Shown piece by piece: positions 1 through 13,640 of a DNA stretch of 64,000 nucleotides (position 1 is the stretch's first letter; each line of letters opens with the position of its first letter). The translations under genes and the position numbers were made by a program. The notes below the pieces were generated by a model, which saw nothing but the letters and a program-made list of their open reading frames with translations, ran no database searches and had not been told where the DNA came from. Location of the stretch: assembly GCA_028641055.1 (NCBI GenBank), contig CM054061.1, forward strand, positions 54,292,081-54,356,080, given 5' to 3'. The stretch comes from Alopecurus myosuroides (taxonomy: Eukaryota > Streptophyta > Magnoliopsida > Poales > Poaceae).

Positions 1-931
1 ATGAGAAATAAAATAAGAAGTATATGGAAGGAGAATAAAATCCTGGACCAACTCTTAATCTAGATCTTTCCACTTTGTCTAGACTATCTTATGTTCTTGT
101 CTCCCAACGTTCTTGAAGTCATTCTGAAAGAGAAGAAACCACTGGAAAGGAGAAACTTTGACAAGAAGATCTGTAGAAGGATTCTTCAGATTGTTCTATA
201 AGTGCTATTCCAATCTATCATAAGAGTATTTGGAAACTCTTATATCTTGATCTGATCTTATTAATTCCTCTTGAATTAGTGAGATATTCCAATGTTAGTG
301 TTATATAGAAGTATTTTGGTAACAAGTTTCTAGATCTTGTTAACAGATCACTTTTATATACTCAAACAATTGAGTGTCACCCACAAACAAACATAAGGTC
401 ATATAACCTAGTACATCTCATTCACTTGTATATGAATAGTAATTTGGGGGCAATCCTAGCTAACTTGTCAACAAATTGTTCTTATATGCATAGGGTAAAT
501 TGATGTCATAAAATATAACTACATTCTTTTATATTCATTTGAGAGAAATCTTTGCTTGGAATAATTGGTTGTCTTGACCACAAGGGTGACACAGTTGAAG
601 TTGGAATCAAAGAGATGATCTTACTTGCAAGTGACAAAGGCAGTACCTGAAGGCTAGTGGCAACCAAAGACAAGGATATTGCAGGCATTAGAAGACCACA
701 AGAAGCAACACTGCCTCAGTAAGGAGGCATAGCTTAAGCAACTATCCTTAATCCAGTAGTAATATTAGAGAACTTAGAACCTCTATGCCTTTTCAAGTTC
801 ATAAGAGATGAAGAACACATAACAATATATTTAATGGAAATAACTCTCAAGTAAGAAATAAAAAAAATTCATAGCATCCAAATGACTTGTGTTATGTTGA
901 GGTAAATGGTAACAAGCACTACTTTGTTTCC
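1..931. repeat. Left part of unclassified long-LTR element E3
   Basis: AT-rich sequence with no convincing reading frame. It ends in TTTCC (927-931), which is repeated right after LARD-1 at 9641-9645, so this stretch and the sequence from 9646 onward were once continuous and were split by LARD-1. By its company (long non-coding GC/AT mosaic, later hairpin) I take it as part of a long LTR, but its true left end lies outside the window and the family is not identified. Confidence 0.45.
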
Positions 932-3900
932 TGTGACGCCCCGAGATCGGGCACTATGCAGATTTCAGCATTCCCGCCAAAATCCACATAATAACCGATT
1001 CCAGGTTGCCATGTCTGATAACATTACAACAATTCACGAATAATCCACAACAACAACAGAACAGATATATACAAGAGGACTCAAACGAGTCAAGGATACA
1101 ACTGATACAATACAAAGATCCAAATAACAGCGGAAGAAAACACATAACGTCTGGCTACGGACAACATACAAATTGGACTAAGAGTCCTGAAGATAACCGA
1201 GAGCGTCCAATCCCTGCCCAGGCCAAACCGGAGGGATTCCCAAGCTAACGTCGTCAGACTTCAAACCTGTTGAATGCAATATTGAATATGCAGCCACGAG
1301 AGAGATTCGTAGGTCAGTACGGTTAAGTACTGGCAAGTGGATAAACCATACTCACAAGATACCGGCGTAACCAGTCATCACAAGATACAAATACTTTGGG
1401 TTCAACGGAAAGGTAGGGATTATTGCAAATAAGCGGCAGCGGGCTGCACTAACCAATTACAGAGACTCACTACAACATCCGGCTAAAAGAGGGGGATAAG
1501 ATAGCGTATCGTAACCAACTAGTACTAACCACCCAAACAAACCCATCCAATGTTACCCCCTACTAAGGAAGCAACCCAAGGATAACTCACACTGTTGGAT
1601 TAATGATGGATCAAGTTATTGTGTCAACAAGACTATTACTAGGCAAGTATCATTAGTTAGGTGTAAGTTGTTCTGAGTACTTGTTAGCCAGTACTTTCAC
1701 CAAGTCAACCATAACCGCGGAAAACACAGCTTCTCGAGAAGATTTAACCCTGCAGGGATGCACCAATTTGGCCGTACACGTAAGAATAACCCGCCAGACG
1801 GGGGATCAACCCACCAAGCGAGGTACTCAACCCAACCCAACTCTTCTTCGCATCAAGCCCAAAGAACCCCGTGCAATTGAGTGCACGGCTAATCAAGCCC
1901 CACGAAGAAAAGGGGACCCTCATAGCACTCTAAGAACATGTCTCCCTAAATGTCGACTACAAAAGTTCCACCCTGGCATGGGTTCGCAAGATCATGCATG
2001 CGGCAAATGGAAAACCCGAACTAAATGAGGCGATTTGGACGAGATGCGAATCGAATCAAATTGAGGGGGGCGCCCATACTCGCTTCCCACATGCGGTTAG
2101 TGCGCTCATCATGGATCAGTAGACAAGACCCTTTTCCTAATTAGTTTCGACACTAGCAGGCTTCAAAACCACGCCGGGCCTCCTGCCGGTGCCTTATCAT
2201 CAAATTATTATTACCCAAAACATTAACATGTTGTTGATTGAATTGAAACCCAACTGTCAAACTAAACAGGTGATAAGACGGACAACAAGACTTGAGCGCA
2301 AACAACACTAAGCATGCAACTACGACACGAGGCCAACAGGGTAAACAAACAACAGTTAATAGGAAGTGGAAGGAAAAGGCTATATCATGGCTGCAAGGTA
2401 AACATACGATAGGATCGGGACACAAGCATCGAATCAAAAGGCTAGAATAAGAACAACGGAAAGAATCGGTAACAAGTGATGAAAGGCAGCCATTTGGCAG
2501 CAAGTGAGTATACTTGCCTGAGATCCAGCAAGTAGAGGTACATCCACAGAACTTGTCGTTGCTCACATCATCTCAACGTCCTATCCGGGAAGAAGGAACG
2601 AACCTCGAACAAACACCGGATGCAACAATTACTACTACGGCAAAAGATCCAGCATGATCAAGATATGGATGCATGACAAGTTTAAGGATGCATCAAGATA
2701 AACTAGTTGACAAGATAACATGTTTAAATGGACCCATATGCAATTTGGATTGCATATGGAAAGCCCATGAATTAAGGTTGGAATAATTGTTTTACAACTA
2801 ATCAACACGTGAAAGTGGATTAGTATGATGCATGGATGAGGAAAACAGAAAAATAACAACAATAGAAACAATTAGAAATAAGGTTTACCAAGTTTGGAAT
2901 TTTATTTATTAAGTTATGAAATTTTGGTTCCTTAAAGGTGTTACACAAGCATTTGGTTGTTTTCACCCATTTTAATTGTTCAAAACAGATAACAAAATTC
3001 ATATTTGGAAAGTACACAAAATTTTAGGTGGAAAGCATGTTTCAAGTATTGAAAAAGGAATTAAGATGAATTAATTATGAATTAAACAAGTTTAAATAGG
3101 ATTTAGATGAATTTAATTCAAGTATGAATTTGTTTGAATTTTAATTTGTTCAAAACATTAATTTAAATTCATATTTGAAAAGTTTATACTTTTATGGTTT
3201 GAAAACATATTTTATCTGTTTCAAAAAGAATTTAATTTGACCAAGTTATGAATTTAGCAATATTAAATGATTTAAACAAGGTTTAAATTATTTAACCACT
3301 TTTAATTATTCAAAACATGAAACAAAATTTATATTTGAAAAGGTCGTTCAAAATGGCATGGAAAACATATTTTATTTGTGACATTTGAATTAAATTTGAA
3401 TTAGTTATGAATTTCACCATTTAAATGATTTAATTAAAGCATTAAGTAATTGCATTAATTTTATTTATCCAAAACATAAAACAAATGTTATTTTTGGAAA
3501 GAGTATGAAATTTTGGATGGGAAACATATTTTATTTATTAGGAAACAATCTTAAATGATTTGGTTAAGCATATTACCAATTTAATTGCATTAAATAAGAG
3601 ATGAAACAATTATCCAATTTAATTGTTGCAAACCAGAAAACAAAGTTGATATTCAAGTGTGGCATTTAATTTGGGATGGAAAACATGTTTTGAGTATTTA
3701 ATTTGGAGCCACCATTTGAAAGTTATTAATTATGCCATTTAGTTTGTCATTTTTAAGGATTATTAAATAACCTTAATTTTAATTGTTCAAATTGCAAAAC
3801 AAAGGTGATAAACAGAAAGTACATTGAATTTTGACTGAAAAACATATTTTACATTTTCAATTTGGAGTTGTTTTGCAATTTCTAGAGGCAAAATAAAAAC

Positions 3901-5036
3901 AGGGACCAAAATGTGATTTCTCAGGGCTGGGATGTGAAGGAAACTGTGGGGACATGGGCTTCTCTGCGAAAACAGTGCCAAAAAAAAGGTTTGCACCACG
4001 CCACAGTGACCCTGGGTCGCTGTCAAGCGGGCCCGCGCCACGCTGGCGCCAACGTGGGCGTGGGTGCGGATGAGGTGGCAGCCCACGCCACTGATGGGCG
4101 GGCCCAGGCGCGCGGATGGATTTCGCGAAAAAAGGTTGGCCCTTGCGGCCGCGGGGGATCGATCCCGGTGGAGGAGGTGTTCGTACAGGGGATGACGACA
4201 ACGAGGAAGAAGATGATCCCCTCGAAGGGGTATCGGGCCAGGAGAAAGGTGGGCTTGGGTGGTGATGGGCTAGTAAGAGGGAAAAAGGGGGAAAATGGGC
4301 TGGCTGCCTCTCTCTTGTTTTTATTTCTTTTGTTCCCTTTTTTTGTAAAAGAAGAGAGGGAGAGAAAAAGGATAAGTGTTAGGGTTCTATTTTAGGAAAT
4401 ATTTTTATTAGTTTTCAAAACAGAAATGTCAAAGCAATGTTAGCATTGATTTCAAAACTTTGAAATATTAGTTTGATTTTTTTAAATTGTTAGTTGGATT
4501 TCAAATAGGGTTTGGGGGTTTTTATTTTATAAATAAATTTTATTAATTTGCAAAACAGTGAGTAAAAGCAATTGTGCACCTTAAGTCCAAAAATTTGAAA
4601 TATTAATTTGAGTTTTAATTGCTATTTGCATTTCCATTGTATTTCATAAAGATTGATTTTTAAACAATTTATTAAAAAAACCCAAACAATTATGAAATCT
4701 TATTGAACTTAATTGTTTGCAAGAATTTAATGTTTAAACCACAATTGGATCATGTCAATTATGAATGGATTTGCTTGGAATTTGAAATTACCATTTGGGT
4801 GTTAATAGAAAGGAATTTTATTAACAAGCAAATCAACTTCAAACTATTGAAAACAATTGGAGTTGTGTAGTTTGCAATTTTCAATTTGGAAACTGTGGAC
4901 AATGTTTGAAAGTTTAATTTGGTTTGAATTTTTGAGTTGTTTTGAAAACAGAGTGCAATGCTTATGATGCATGTGATGCAAAGCAAAAAAAGAAAACAAA
5001 CAACTTTCTACTTAGGGTAACACCCCAGGTGTTACA
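932..5036 (-). repeat. LARD-1 3' LTR
   Basis: On the minus strand it begins TGTAACACC at 5036 and ends GGGGCGTCACA at 932. The same 4.1 kb is repeated at 5535-9640. Reading frames of 60-160 codons occur inside on both strands, but they sit in untranslated LTR sequence and the larger ones are broken by frameshifts in the related LTR at 48350. The middle (about 3900-4350) is GC-rich and the rest very AT-rich. A hairpin lies at 1315-1332. Confidence 0.9.
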
Positions 5037-5534
5037 GACGACACCACTAACAAGGGATTGCGCCCTCGCAATCCACCTGCTAACCTGGGAGGGGAAAGAA
5101 GTTCAACTATCGATTCTTCATGCTTCCAGCTGATCTCCTCGACACCACTAACAAGGGTTTCTCGACACCACTAACAAGAGATTCTTGCTCTGAGTGACGA
5201 TGATGTTCTTCCACCAGGAATCTTCTGATGATAGAACCTATTAGGTTAAAGGCTCAGAAAACGTCCACCCACGTAGGATCCCAAAACTTTGAAAGATAGA
5301 CAAGGGGGAGACTCCAAAACAAATAAGATGGGAGGGAAAATAGAATAGGGATAAGGAGAAAATAAGAATCCTATTGAGATGTTTTTCCAAAATAGTTTAG
5401 CAGAAATAGTTTTTGACACTCTAGAAACAACGACCGTTAGCTAGGTTATCCTACAGGCTTTGCGGACCCGTTGCTTCGATAACCATTCGTATCGAAACAA
5501 TCTCGGGAATCGGAAACCATGCTCTGATACCATT
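5037..5534 (-). other. LARD-1 internal domain, 498 bp, non-coding
   Basis: Everything between the two LTRs. In element order it holds the primer site (5521-5532), a hairpin with 7-bp arms TTCGATA/TATCGAA (5475-5496), unremarkable sequence, three copies of the 16-mer CGACACCACTAACAAG as read on plus (5039-5054, 5140-5155, 5163-5178), and a hairpin with 8-bp arms GGATTGCG/CGCAATCC (5055-5074) 18 bp from the 3' LTR. I see no normal polypurine tract before the 3' LTR. The matching domain of LARD-2 (52592-53089) is also exactly 498 bp and keeps both hairpins, so the small size is a property of the family and not decay. Confidence 0.85.
5521..5532 (-). other. LARD-1 primer binding site (tRNA-iMet)
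   Basis: The minus strand reads TGGTATCAGAGC, the standard plant primer site complementary to the 3' end of initiator methionine tRNA. It lies 2 nt inside the right-hand LTR, which fixes the minus orientation. LARD-2 has the same site at 53076-53087. Confidence 0.93.
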
Positions 5535-8500
5535 TGTGACGCCCCGAGATCGGGCACTATGCAGATTTCAGCATCCCGCCAAAATCCACATAATAACCGA
5601 TTCCAGGTTGCCACGTCTGATAACATTACAACAGTTCACGAATAATCCACAACAACAACAGAAAATATATATACAAGAGGACTCAAACGAGTCAAGGATA
5701 CAACTGATACAATACAAAGATCCAAATAACAGCGGAAGAAAACACATAACGTCCGGCTACGGACAAGATACAAATTGGACTAAGAGTACTGAAGATAACC
5801 GAGAGCGTCCAATCCCTGCCCAGGCCAAACCGGAGGGATTCCCAAGCTAACGTCGTCAGACTTCAAACCTGTTGAATGCAATATTGAATATGCACCCACG
5901 AGAGAGATTCGTGGGTCAGTACGGTTAAGTACTGGCAAGTGGATAAACCATACTCACAAGATACCGGCGTAACCAGTCATCACAAGATACAAATACTTTG
6001 GGTTCAACGGAAAGGTAGGGATTATTGCAAATAAGCGGCAGCGGGCTGCACTAACCAATTACAGAGACTCACTACAACATCCGGCTAAAAGAGGGGGATA
6101 AGATAGCGTATCGTAACCAACTAGTACTAACCACCCAAACAAACCCATCCAATGTTACCCCCTACTAAGGAAGCAACCCAAGGATAACTCACACTGTTGG
6201 ATTAATGATGGATCAAGTTATTGTGTCAATAAGACTATTACTAGGAAAGTATCATTAGTTAGGTGTAAGTTGTTCTGAGTACTTGTTAGCCAGTACTTTC
6301 ACCAAGTCAACCATAACCGCGGAAAACACGGCTTCTCGAGAAGATTTAACCCTGCAGGGATGCACCAATTTGGCCGTACACGTAAGAATAACCCGCCAGA
6401 CGGGGGATCAACCCACCAAGCGAGGTACTCAACACAACCCAACTCTTCTTCGCATCAAGCCCAAAGAACCCCGTGCAATTGAGCGCACGGCTAATCAAGC
6501 CCCACGAAGAAAAGGGGACCCTCATAGCACTCTAAGAACGTGTCTCCCTAAATGCCGATAACAAAAGTTCCACCCTGGCCTGGGTTCGCAAGATCATGCA
6601 TGTGGCAAATGGAAAACCCGAACTAAATGAGGCGATTTGGACGAGATGCGAATCGAATCAAATTGAGGGGGGCGCCCATACTCGCTTCCCACATGCGGTT
6701 AGTGCGCTCATCATGGATCAGTAGACAAGACCCTTTTCCTAATTAGTTTCGACACTAGCAGGCTTCAAAACCACGCCGGGCCTCCTGCCGGTGCCTTATC
6801 ATCAAATTATTATTACCCAAAACATTAACATGTTGTTGATTGAATTGAAACCCAACTGTCAAACTAAACAGGTGATAAGACGGACAACAAGACTTGAGCG
6901 CAAACAACACTAAGCATGCAACTACGACACGAGGCCAACAGGGTAAACAAACAACATTTAATAGGAAGTGGAAGGAAAAGGCTATATCATGGCTGCAAGG
7001 TAAACATACGATAGGATCGGGACACAAGCATCGAATCAAAAGGCTAGAATAAGAACAACAGAAAGAATCGGTAACAAGTGATGAAAGGCAGCCATTTGGC
7101 AGCAAGTGACTATACTTGCCTGAGATCCAGCAAGTAGAGGTACATCCGCAGAACTTGTCGTTGCTCACATCATCTCAACGTCCTATCCGGGAAGAAGCAA
7201 CGAACCTCGAACAAACACCGGATGCAACAATTACTACTACGGCAAAAGATCCAGCATGATCAAGATATGGATGCATGACAAGTTTAAGGATCCATCAAGA
7301 TAAACTAGTTGACAAGATAACATGTTTAAATGGACCCATATGCAATTTGGATTGCATATGGAAAGCCCATGAATTAAGGTTGGAATAATTGTTTTACAAC
7401 TAATCAACACGTGAAAGTGGATTAGTATGATGCATGGATGAGGAAAATAGAAAAATAACAACAATAGAAACAATTAGAAATAAGGTTTACCAAGTTTGGA
7501 ATTTTATTTATTAAGTTATGAAATTTTGGTTCCTTAAAGGTGTTACACAAGCATTTGGTTGTTTTCACCCATTTTAATTGTTCAAAACAGATAACAAAAT
7601 TCATATTTGGAAAGTACACAAAATTTTAGGTGGAAAGCATGTTTCAAATATTGAAAAAGGAATTAAGATGAATTAATTATGAATTAAACAAGTTTAAATA
7701 GGATTTAGATGCATTTAATTCAAGTATGAATTTATTTGAATTTTAATTTGTTCAAAACATTAATTCAAATTCATATTTGAAAAGTTTATACTTTTATGGT
7801 TTGAAAACATATTTTATCTGTTTCAAAAAGAATTTAATTTGACCAAGTTATGAATTTAGCAATATTAAATGATTTAAACAAGGTTTAAATTATTTAACCA
7901 CTTTTAATTATTCAAAACATGAAACAAATTTTATATTTGAAAAGGTGGTTCAAAATGGCATGGAAAACATATTTTATTTGTGACATTTGAATTAAATTTG
8001 AATTAGTTATGAATTCCACCATTTAAATGATTTAATTAAAGCATTAAGTAATTGCATTAATTTTATTTATCCAAAACATAAAACAAATGTTATTTTTGGA
8101 AAGAGTATGAAATTTTGGATGGGAAACATATTTTATTTATTAGGAAACAATCTTAAATGATTTGGTTAAGCATATTACCAATTTAATTGCATTAAATAAG
8201 AGATGAAACAATTATCCAATTTAATTGTTGCAAACCAGAAAACAAAGTTGATATTCAAGTGTGGCATTTAATTTGGGATGGAAAACATGTTTTGAGTATT
8301 TAATTTGGAGCCACCATTTGAAAGTTATTAATTATGCCATTTAGTTTGTCATTTTTAAGGATTATTAAATAACCTTAATTTTAATTGTTCAAATTGCAAA
8401 ACAAAGGTGATAAACAGAAAGTACATTGAATTTTGACTGAAAAACTTATTTTACATTTTCAATTTGGAGTTGTTTTGCAATTTCTAGAGGCAAAATAAAA

Positions 8501-9640
8501 ACAGGGACCAAAATGTGATTTCTCAGGGCTGGGATGTGAAGGAAACTGTGGGGACAGGGGCTTCTCTGCGAAAACAGTGCCAAAAAAAAGGTTTGCACCA
8601 CGCCACAGTGACCCTGGGTCGCTGTCAAGCGGGCCCGCGCCACGCTGGCGCCAACGTGGGCGTGGGTGCGGATGAGGTGGCAGCCCACGCCACTGATGGG
8701 CGGGCCTGGGCGCGCGGATGGATTTCGCGAAAAAAGGTTGGCCCTTGCGGCCGCGGGGGATCGATCCCGGTGGAGGAGGTGTTCGTACAGGGGATGACGA
8801 CAGCGAGGAAGAAGATGATCCCCTCGAAGGGGTATCGGGCCAGGAGAAAGGTGGGCTTGGGTGGTGATGGGCTGGTAAGAGGGAAAAAGGGGGAAAATGG
8901 GCTGGCTGCCTCTCTCTTGTTTTTATTTCTTTTGTTCCCTTTTTTTTTGTAAAAGAAGAGAGGGAGAGAAAAAGGATAAGTGTTAGGGTTCTATTTTAGG
9001 AAATATTTTTATTAGTTTTCAAAACAGAAATGTCAAAGCAATGTTAGCATTGATTTCAAAACTTTGAAATATTAGTTTGATTTTTTTAAATTGTTAGTTG
9101 GATTTCAAATAGGGTTTGGGGGTTTTTATTTTATAAATAAATTTTATTAATTTGCAAAACATTGAGTAAAAGCAATTGTGCACCTTAAGTCCAAAAATTT
9201 GAAATATTAATTTGAGTTTTAATTGCTATTTGCATTTCCATTGTATTTCATAAAGATTGATTTTTAAACAATTTATTCAATAAACCCAAACAATTATGAA
9301 ATCTTATTGAACTTAATTGTTTGCAAGAATTTAATGTTTAAACCACAATTGGATCATGTCAATTATGAATGGATTTGCTTGGAATTTGAAATTACCATTT
9401 GGGTGTTAATAGAAAAGAATTTTATTGACAAGCAAATCAACTTCAAACTATTGAAAACAATTGGAGTTGTTTAGTTTGCAATTTTCAATTTGGAAACTGT
9501 GGACAATGTTTGAAAGTTTAATTTGGTTTGAATTTTTGAGTTGTTTTGAAAACAGAGTGCAATGCTTATGATGCATGTGATGCAAAGCAAAAAAAGAAAA
9601 CAAACAACTTTCTACTTAGGGTAACACCCGAGGTGTTACA
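5535..9640 (-). repeat. LARD-1 5' LTR
   Basis: Second copy of the 4.1-kb LTR, beginning TGTAACACC on the minus strand at 9640. It should carry the promoter of the element; I could not assign a TATA box with confidence. A 6-bp-arm hairpin CAGTAC/GTACTG lies at 5917-5934, 382 bp from the LTR 3' end. Next to it is a second, with arms CCCACGA/TCGTGGG, at about 5895-5915. Confidence 0.9.
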
Positions 9641-9645
9641 TTTCC

Positions 9646-12600
9646 AGATCCTTCTCATACATAAGACAAATAGATAATAACAAAAAGTCATCTACACATA
9701 ACCATGCAAATGATTCCATGTTGCTAAAACCAACATGAGATAATAGCCACACTTGGAACCTGGGTGGAAAACAAACAAATAAGATTCCAAAGCCACTCAT
9801 GTTTTCTACTTGATCAAGTACTTACAGTTGCAAACATGTATTACACACACCTAAGTAAAATGTTAACAAAATAATAAGAGTTACAATTAGGAAAAATGAC
9901 ATAGTATCATAAAAGAAAACAAGTCCATTTTCTAACCAAAGTATTTTCTGTTACTTGGAATAATATTCCAAAGTTGGTGATTTTTCTATAATACCTAAAA
10001 ACACTACTAAGAAGTTTACAAATTAATTGCTAAAAGACTTGTATCTAAAATTTTCCAATGAAAACCACACCATTGTTGATAGAAACATATTTGTTGTGTG
10101 ATCATGTTATAGCTTGTCTAAAAGAATTTTTAAATCCATTTGTAATTTAAATTGAGAGAAAATAATAAAAACCCACTTAATTGAGCAACCAAGTTTCAAT
10201 ATTCAAATCTTCTCCAATTTCACCAAAACAAAATATGGTGAGGTTGAAAATTTAATAAGGATTTCAAATGTGATTTTTAATAAATTTTCTATTTACAAAA
10301 AGGCCTAGAAAACAAGCTTTTATTTTCTAGTTCTTTAAGAAGAAGGACTAGTTTGCAAATATCAGAAGTTTCAGGGGGTTATCGAAAACATCAATTTAAT
10401 TTTTCTTCCTTCTTCCTCTGCCAGAAGGCAGAGGAGAGGACGCCGTGGCATGGCGTGGCTGCCACCTCCTACTCGTCGTGTTGCCACAAGGATAAGAAGG
10501 AAAGGAGGCTTCTGCATATCTCTCTGATCCCTCCTCGCGTCTCTCTCTCTCTTTATGTGAAGCCCCAAAACCCTAACCGACGAGCTCCGCCACTCTGTGC
10601 CGCCGTCTCCGGCCACGACTGGCCCCGACGAGCACACTATCACCGCCTTCATCCTCTCCTCTTCATCCTCAAGCCTGCACGGCGGCAGGGAAGCCCGGGA
10701 GGGACGGAATCGTGCCATCATCTCCAACTCCGTTCGTCGGCCAATCTCCAACGCCGCCGTCGATTCTAACCTCGCCGCACTTCACCAACGGTTGCATCGC
10801 GTTTCTGCTGAGCTCACACACCTTGTGGTGTTTTTAATTTCGAGTTTGGTCGACAGGTTCGCACTGCCACCGTGCGCTGCCATTCGCCGCCGCGCCAGTG
10901 GACGCCGACACTATTTTGGCGATGATATGGTCCAAGCGCAACCACACCTAGGTTCGCCTCGACTCGCTCTAGCTCACCATCCTGTCAATTCCACGAATCA
11001 CCCGACGAATCAATCGATTTCTAGAGCAGCACGGTGATTTCTCTTTGTGTGAGGTCAGGGTGACATCACTGTGACGTCATAGAGGTTTTTCTTTTTCATT
11101 TTATTTTATTTTAAATTAAAACTGACAGGTGGGTCCACGTGTCAATTTAAAAAGGCCAGAATAGGAATAAAACCTATTAATTAAATAAGTTTTAAAATAC
11201 TTATCATAAAAATACAATTAAAATTTATAAATGATTAGAAAAATAAAATCTAAATGTTATAATTTTTAAAAAATATTTTACGAATTTTAAATTTAAACAT
11301 TTTTGAATTAAATTAAATCATTTAAAAATTGAGAAAAATAAAGAATAATTCAAAAAATCAGAAAAATACAAGTTATATACCAAATTGCTTAGAAAGTCAA
11401 ATAAAAACCATTCATAATGTTTTCAAAGTCATTTAAACAAGTTATAAAGTGATAAATATTTGTAAAGCCATTTAACTCATTTAAAATTGAGAAATTAATA
11501 AGTTATTAAAATATTATCAAAAAGTTTGAAATAATATATCAAATGAAAGAGAAAAACATTTCCAATTCAAATATGTCAAAAATAAAATATTTTGTTTAAA
11601 CTTATGAATTCATTTTTAGGGGTATAATGGAATTTTATAATGTTCCATTATAACCATAAATAACTACCACTACATTACTTTCCTTATTAACAAATCCTAA
11701 AGTTTTTACACTTCCTAAACTCTCAAAAAAATGATTAATTGAATTATTAAATGCTAGTATCGTCTGTATTAGATCCTTGTTTTCAATTAGTTTCTCTTAT
11801 CTTAGATCTACACTTTTCAACAACATAGAAGAAAAGGTGTTTGTTATCTTTTCAATAGTTTTTTTCCATGTGGTATTGTCTTATTGCATAACCAAGTGAT
11901 AGATACTTATAATATAAAAAACATGATAACATTTGATGCTAAATAAAAGTGAAAAACACAAGAGTCTAAATGAAGTAACAATTAAGATAAATAAATAAAG
12001 CATTTCAAACTTCCAAACCTTAAGTTATTAACTCTTTAGGTGAACAACATCATCACCACAAGTAATAAAACAACTCTAAGTCACCTAAAACAAAATGTGA
12101 TCTTAGTATCGTATCGATCGTAGCTTACACTTGTAAGCACCGGTGTTTTCAATAGTCCTTACTGGAACTACTTTGCTATGTTTCAGATCTGAGGATTTCT
12201 CTACGCAACCCTCGAACCCCGAAGACATGAATTGTTGTTATTACTTCTATCTCAGGCAAGTTCATCACTTTCTCATATCCTTTGCAGTATTTCCTAAACA
12301 AATATTTGCAAAACCCTATAGTATTACCACCTTATTCTCAAAAGAATGCATGATCCTAGTTTTATAATAATATGACTAATTGAATGGCTACCCGAATGGT
12401 AATGTTCTGTTTGGTGGGCGGATGAGACCATGGTAAGATGAATAGGTCAAAGGAAGGTTCCATATGCATGGGAAAGTATTACCTAGGACTTAACAACAAA
12501 TGTCGTCAGAGCTCGGTGCCTTGTAAATACCACATTAACCATGGGTCTTATATGGGGTGAGTAAGCCAGTTGTGATCTTTTTTCCATTCACATGTCAACG

Positions 12601-13640
12601 GGCTGCGAGAGACGTACGCCGTAGGTCTTGCAGGACTACATGCGCATGGGTGGGAACCCTTAATTCCCACGGACTCTGGAGTCTATGATGGTCTGCCTGG
12701 GGCGCCTATATATCTATCGTGAGGGGTAGAATCAGGGGTTAAACCTGCATGACAGAAATGGGTGAGCACGTGTTGTGCGGAGAAGCATGGTTTGGTTTGG
12801 ATCAACAACCGGGCCCCACACCCGAGTTGGAGTGGACATGAATGTACACCTGGTTGCGCAACATGGTTTTGATCGCCTATGGGTAAAGTAACTCACCTCT
12901 GTAGAGCGTAAAAGGATGTGACATGTTACCCCCTGTTCCGGGAAGGAGATGCGAACGCTACATGAAAGGAAACTCCATGAAGTTCTAGCTCCTGTGATGA
13001 TTCAGCAGGCATAGTTTTCAGTATTAAAAGCAACCTCTTGAAGAAATATTTACAAAACCTTGCATTAGCTTATGACTCTTTCGAGTCTAAAGCTGTAGTT
13101 AGTGCATCGAACTACCCACTGTATATCATAATCTTGTTGAGTAACGCTCGTTACTCATTCGTTCCCGTTTGACCCCTTGCTTAGAGTTGAAGCCTAAATG
13201 GAAGTCTTCATCGTGAAGCCATCGATATCTAAGGCAGCTAGGTGGAGTCATATCTTACTTAGCCAGTGAAGCATCATCATCAACAACACCGGTAGAGGAT
13301 AAGCTATTAAGGTGTAGGTGGAGTCCATTTTCTGGACTTAGATGCTTAGAAGACACATATTAGGGCTGACATCAGCTGTAGTGGATTAGGTTCTGAGCTA
13401 GAGTTATTCTCCAGCTTGGAGCTTCGAATTGATTTTTCTTATGTTTTATTTGCATGAGATCTTCTTTGATTCATCAAAGAGACTCTCGAGGTTTTGTAAT
13501 GAACATGTTTGTACCATATAGCTTTGCTTGGACATGCTTTGTTTCTGTTGTACCACCAGAGGGATGTAATATTCACGGATAAGTCCTTCTGTGAGTATCA
13601 TGTCAACGACTTGTGCAACGGTGTGATGGGTCACCGCATA
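9646..13640 (+). repeat. Right part of long-LTR element E3
   Basis: Continuation of 1-931 after LARD-1. It is a mosaic of very AT-rich sequence (9650-10350, 11080-12400), a GC-rich island (10430-11040) and a stretch with the look of grass gypsy LTRs (12380-13440). Open frames in the GC island have no recognisable domain. A palindrome GAGTAACG-CT-CGTTACTC lies at 13139-13156. The right border near 13640 is a guess from a change in character; no second LTR or end duplication could be matched. Confidence 0.4.
13139..13156 (+). other. Palindromic hairpin in E3
   Basis: GAGTAACG-CT-CGTTACTC has perfect 8-bp arms, or 9 bp counting T13138 and A13157. It matches in form the hairpin in the E2 LTR (60905-60924) and those in the LARD LTRs. 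A weaker second hairpin CTTCA-TCG-TGAAG follows about 60 bp downstream. Confidence 0.7.

Larger units (their letters stand above)
932..9640 (-). mobile_element. LARD-1: complete non-coding LTR retrotransposon
   Basis: Two nearly identical LTRs (932-5036 and 5535-9640, about 4.1 kb each) enclose only 498 bp. The element is bounded by TG...CA ends and by a perfect 5-bp target duplication TTTCC (927-931 and 9641-9645). A tRNA-iMet primer site lies on the minus strand next to the right LTR, so the element reads right to left. It has no gag or pol and must depend on proteins of another element. LARDs are a known plant class, but their internal region is usually several kb; here it is the size of a TRIM internal region. 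The LTRs differ by only a small percentage by eye, so the insertion is young. Confidence 0.9.

Noticed and set aside
1681..2028. 115-codon plus frame in the LARD LTR, also at 6283 and 49150
   Set aside because: The length differs in each copy because of point changes and stops; it is antisense to the element. No coding signal.
2153..2566. 137-codon minus frame, repeated at 6755-7168 and at 49574-49987
   Set aside because: It is repeated only because the LTR is repeated. In LARD-2 it is broken by a frameshift near 49776, and it has no domain.
3913..4395. 160-codon plus frame, repeated at 8515
   Set aside because: Antisense GC-rich LTR sequence, absent from the LARD-2 subfamily, no recognisable protein.
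10353..11037. Overlapping frames of 126-146 codons on both strands
   Set aside because: GC-rich island of an LTR-like region. Frames are open on both strands, as expected from composition, and show no domain or start context.
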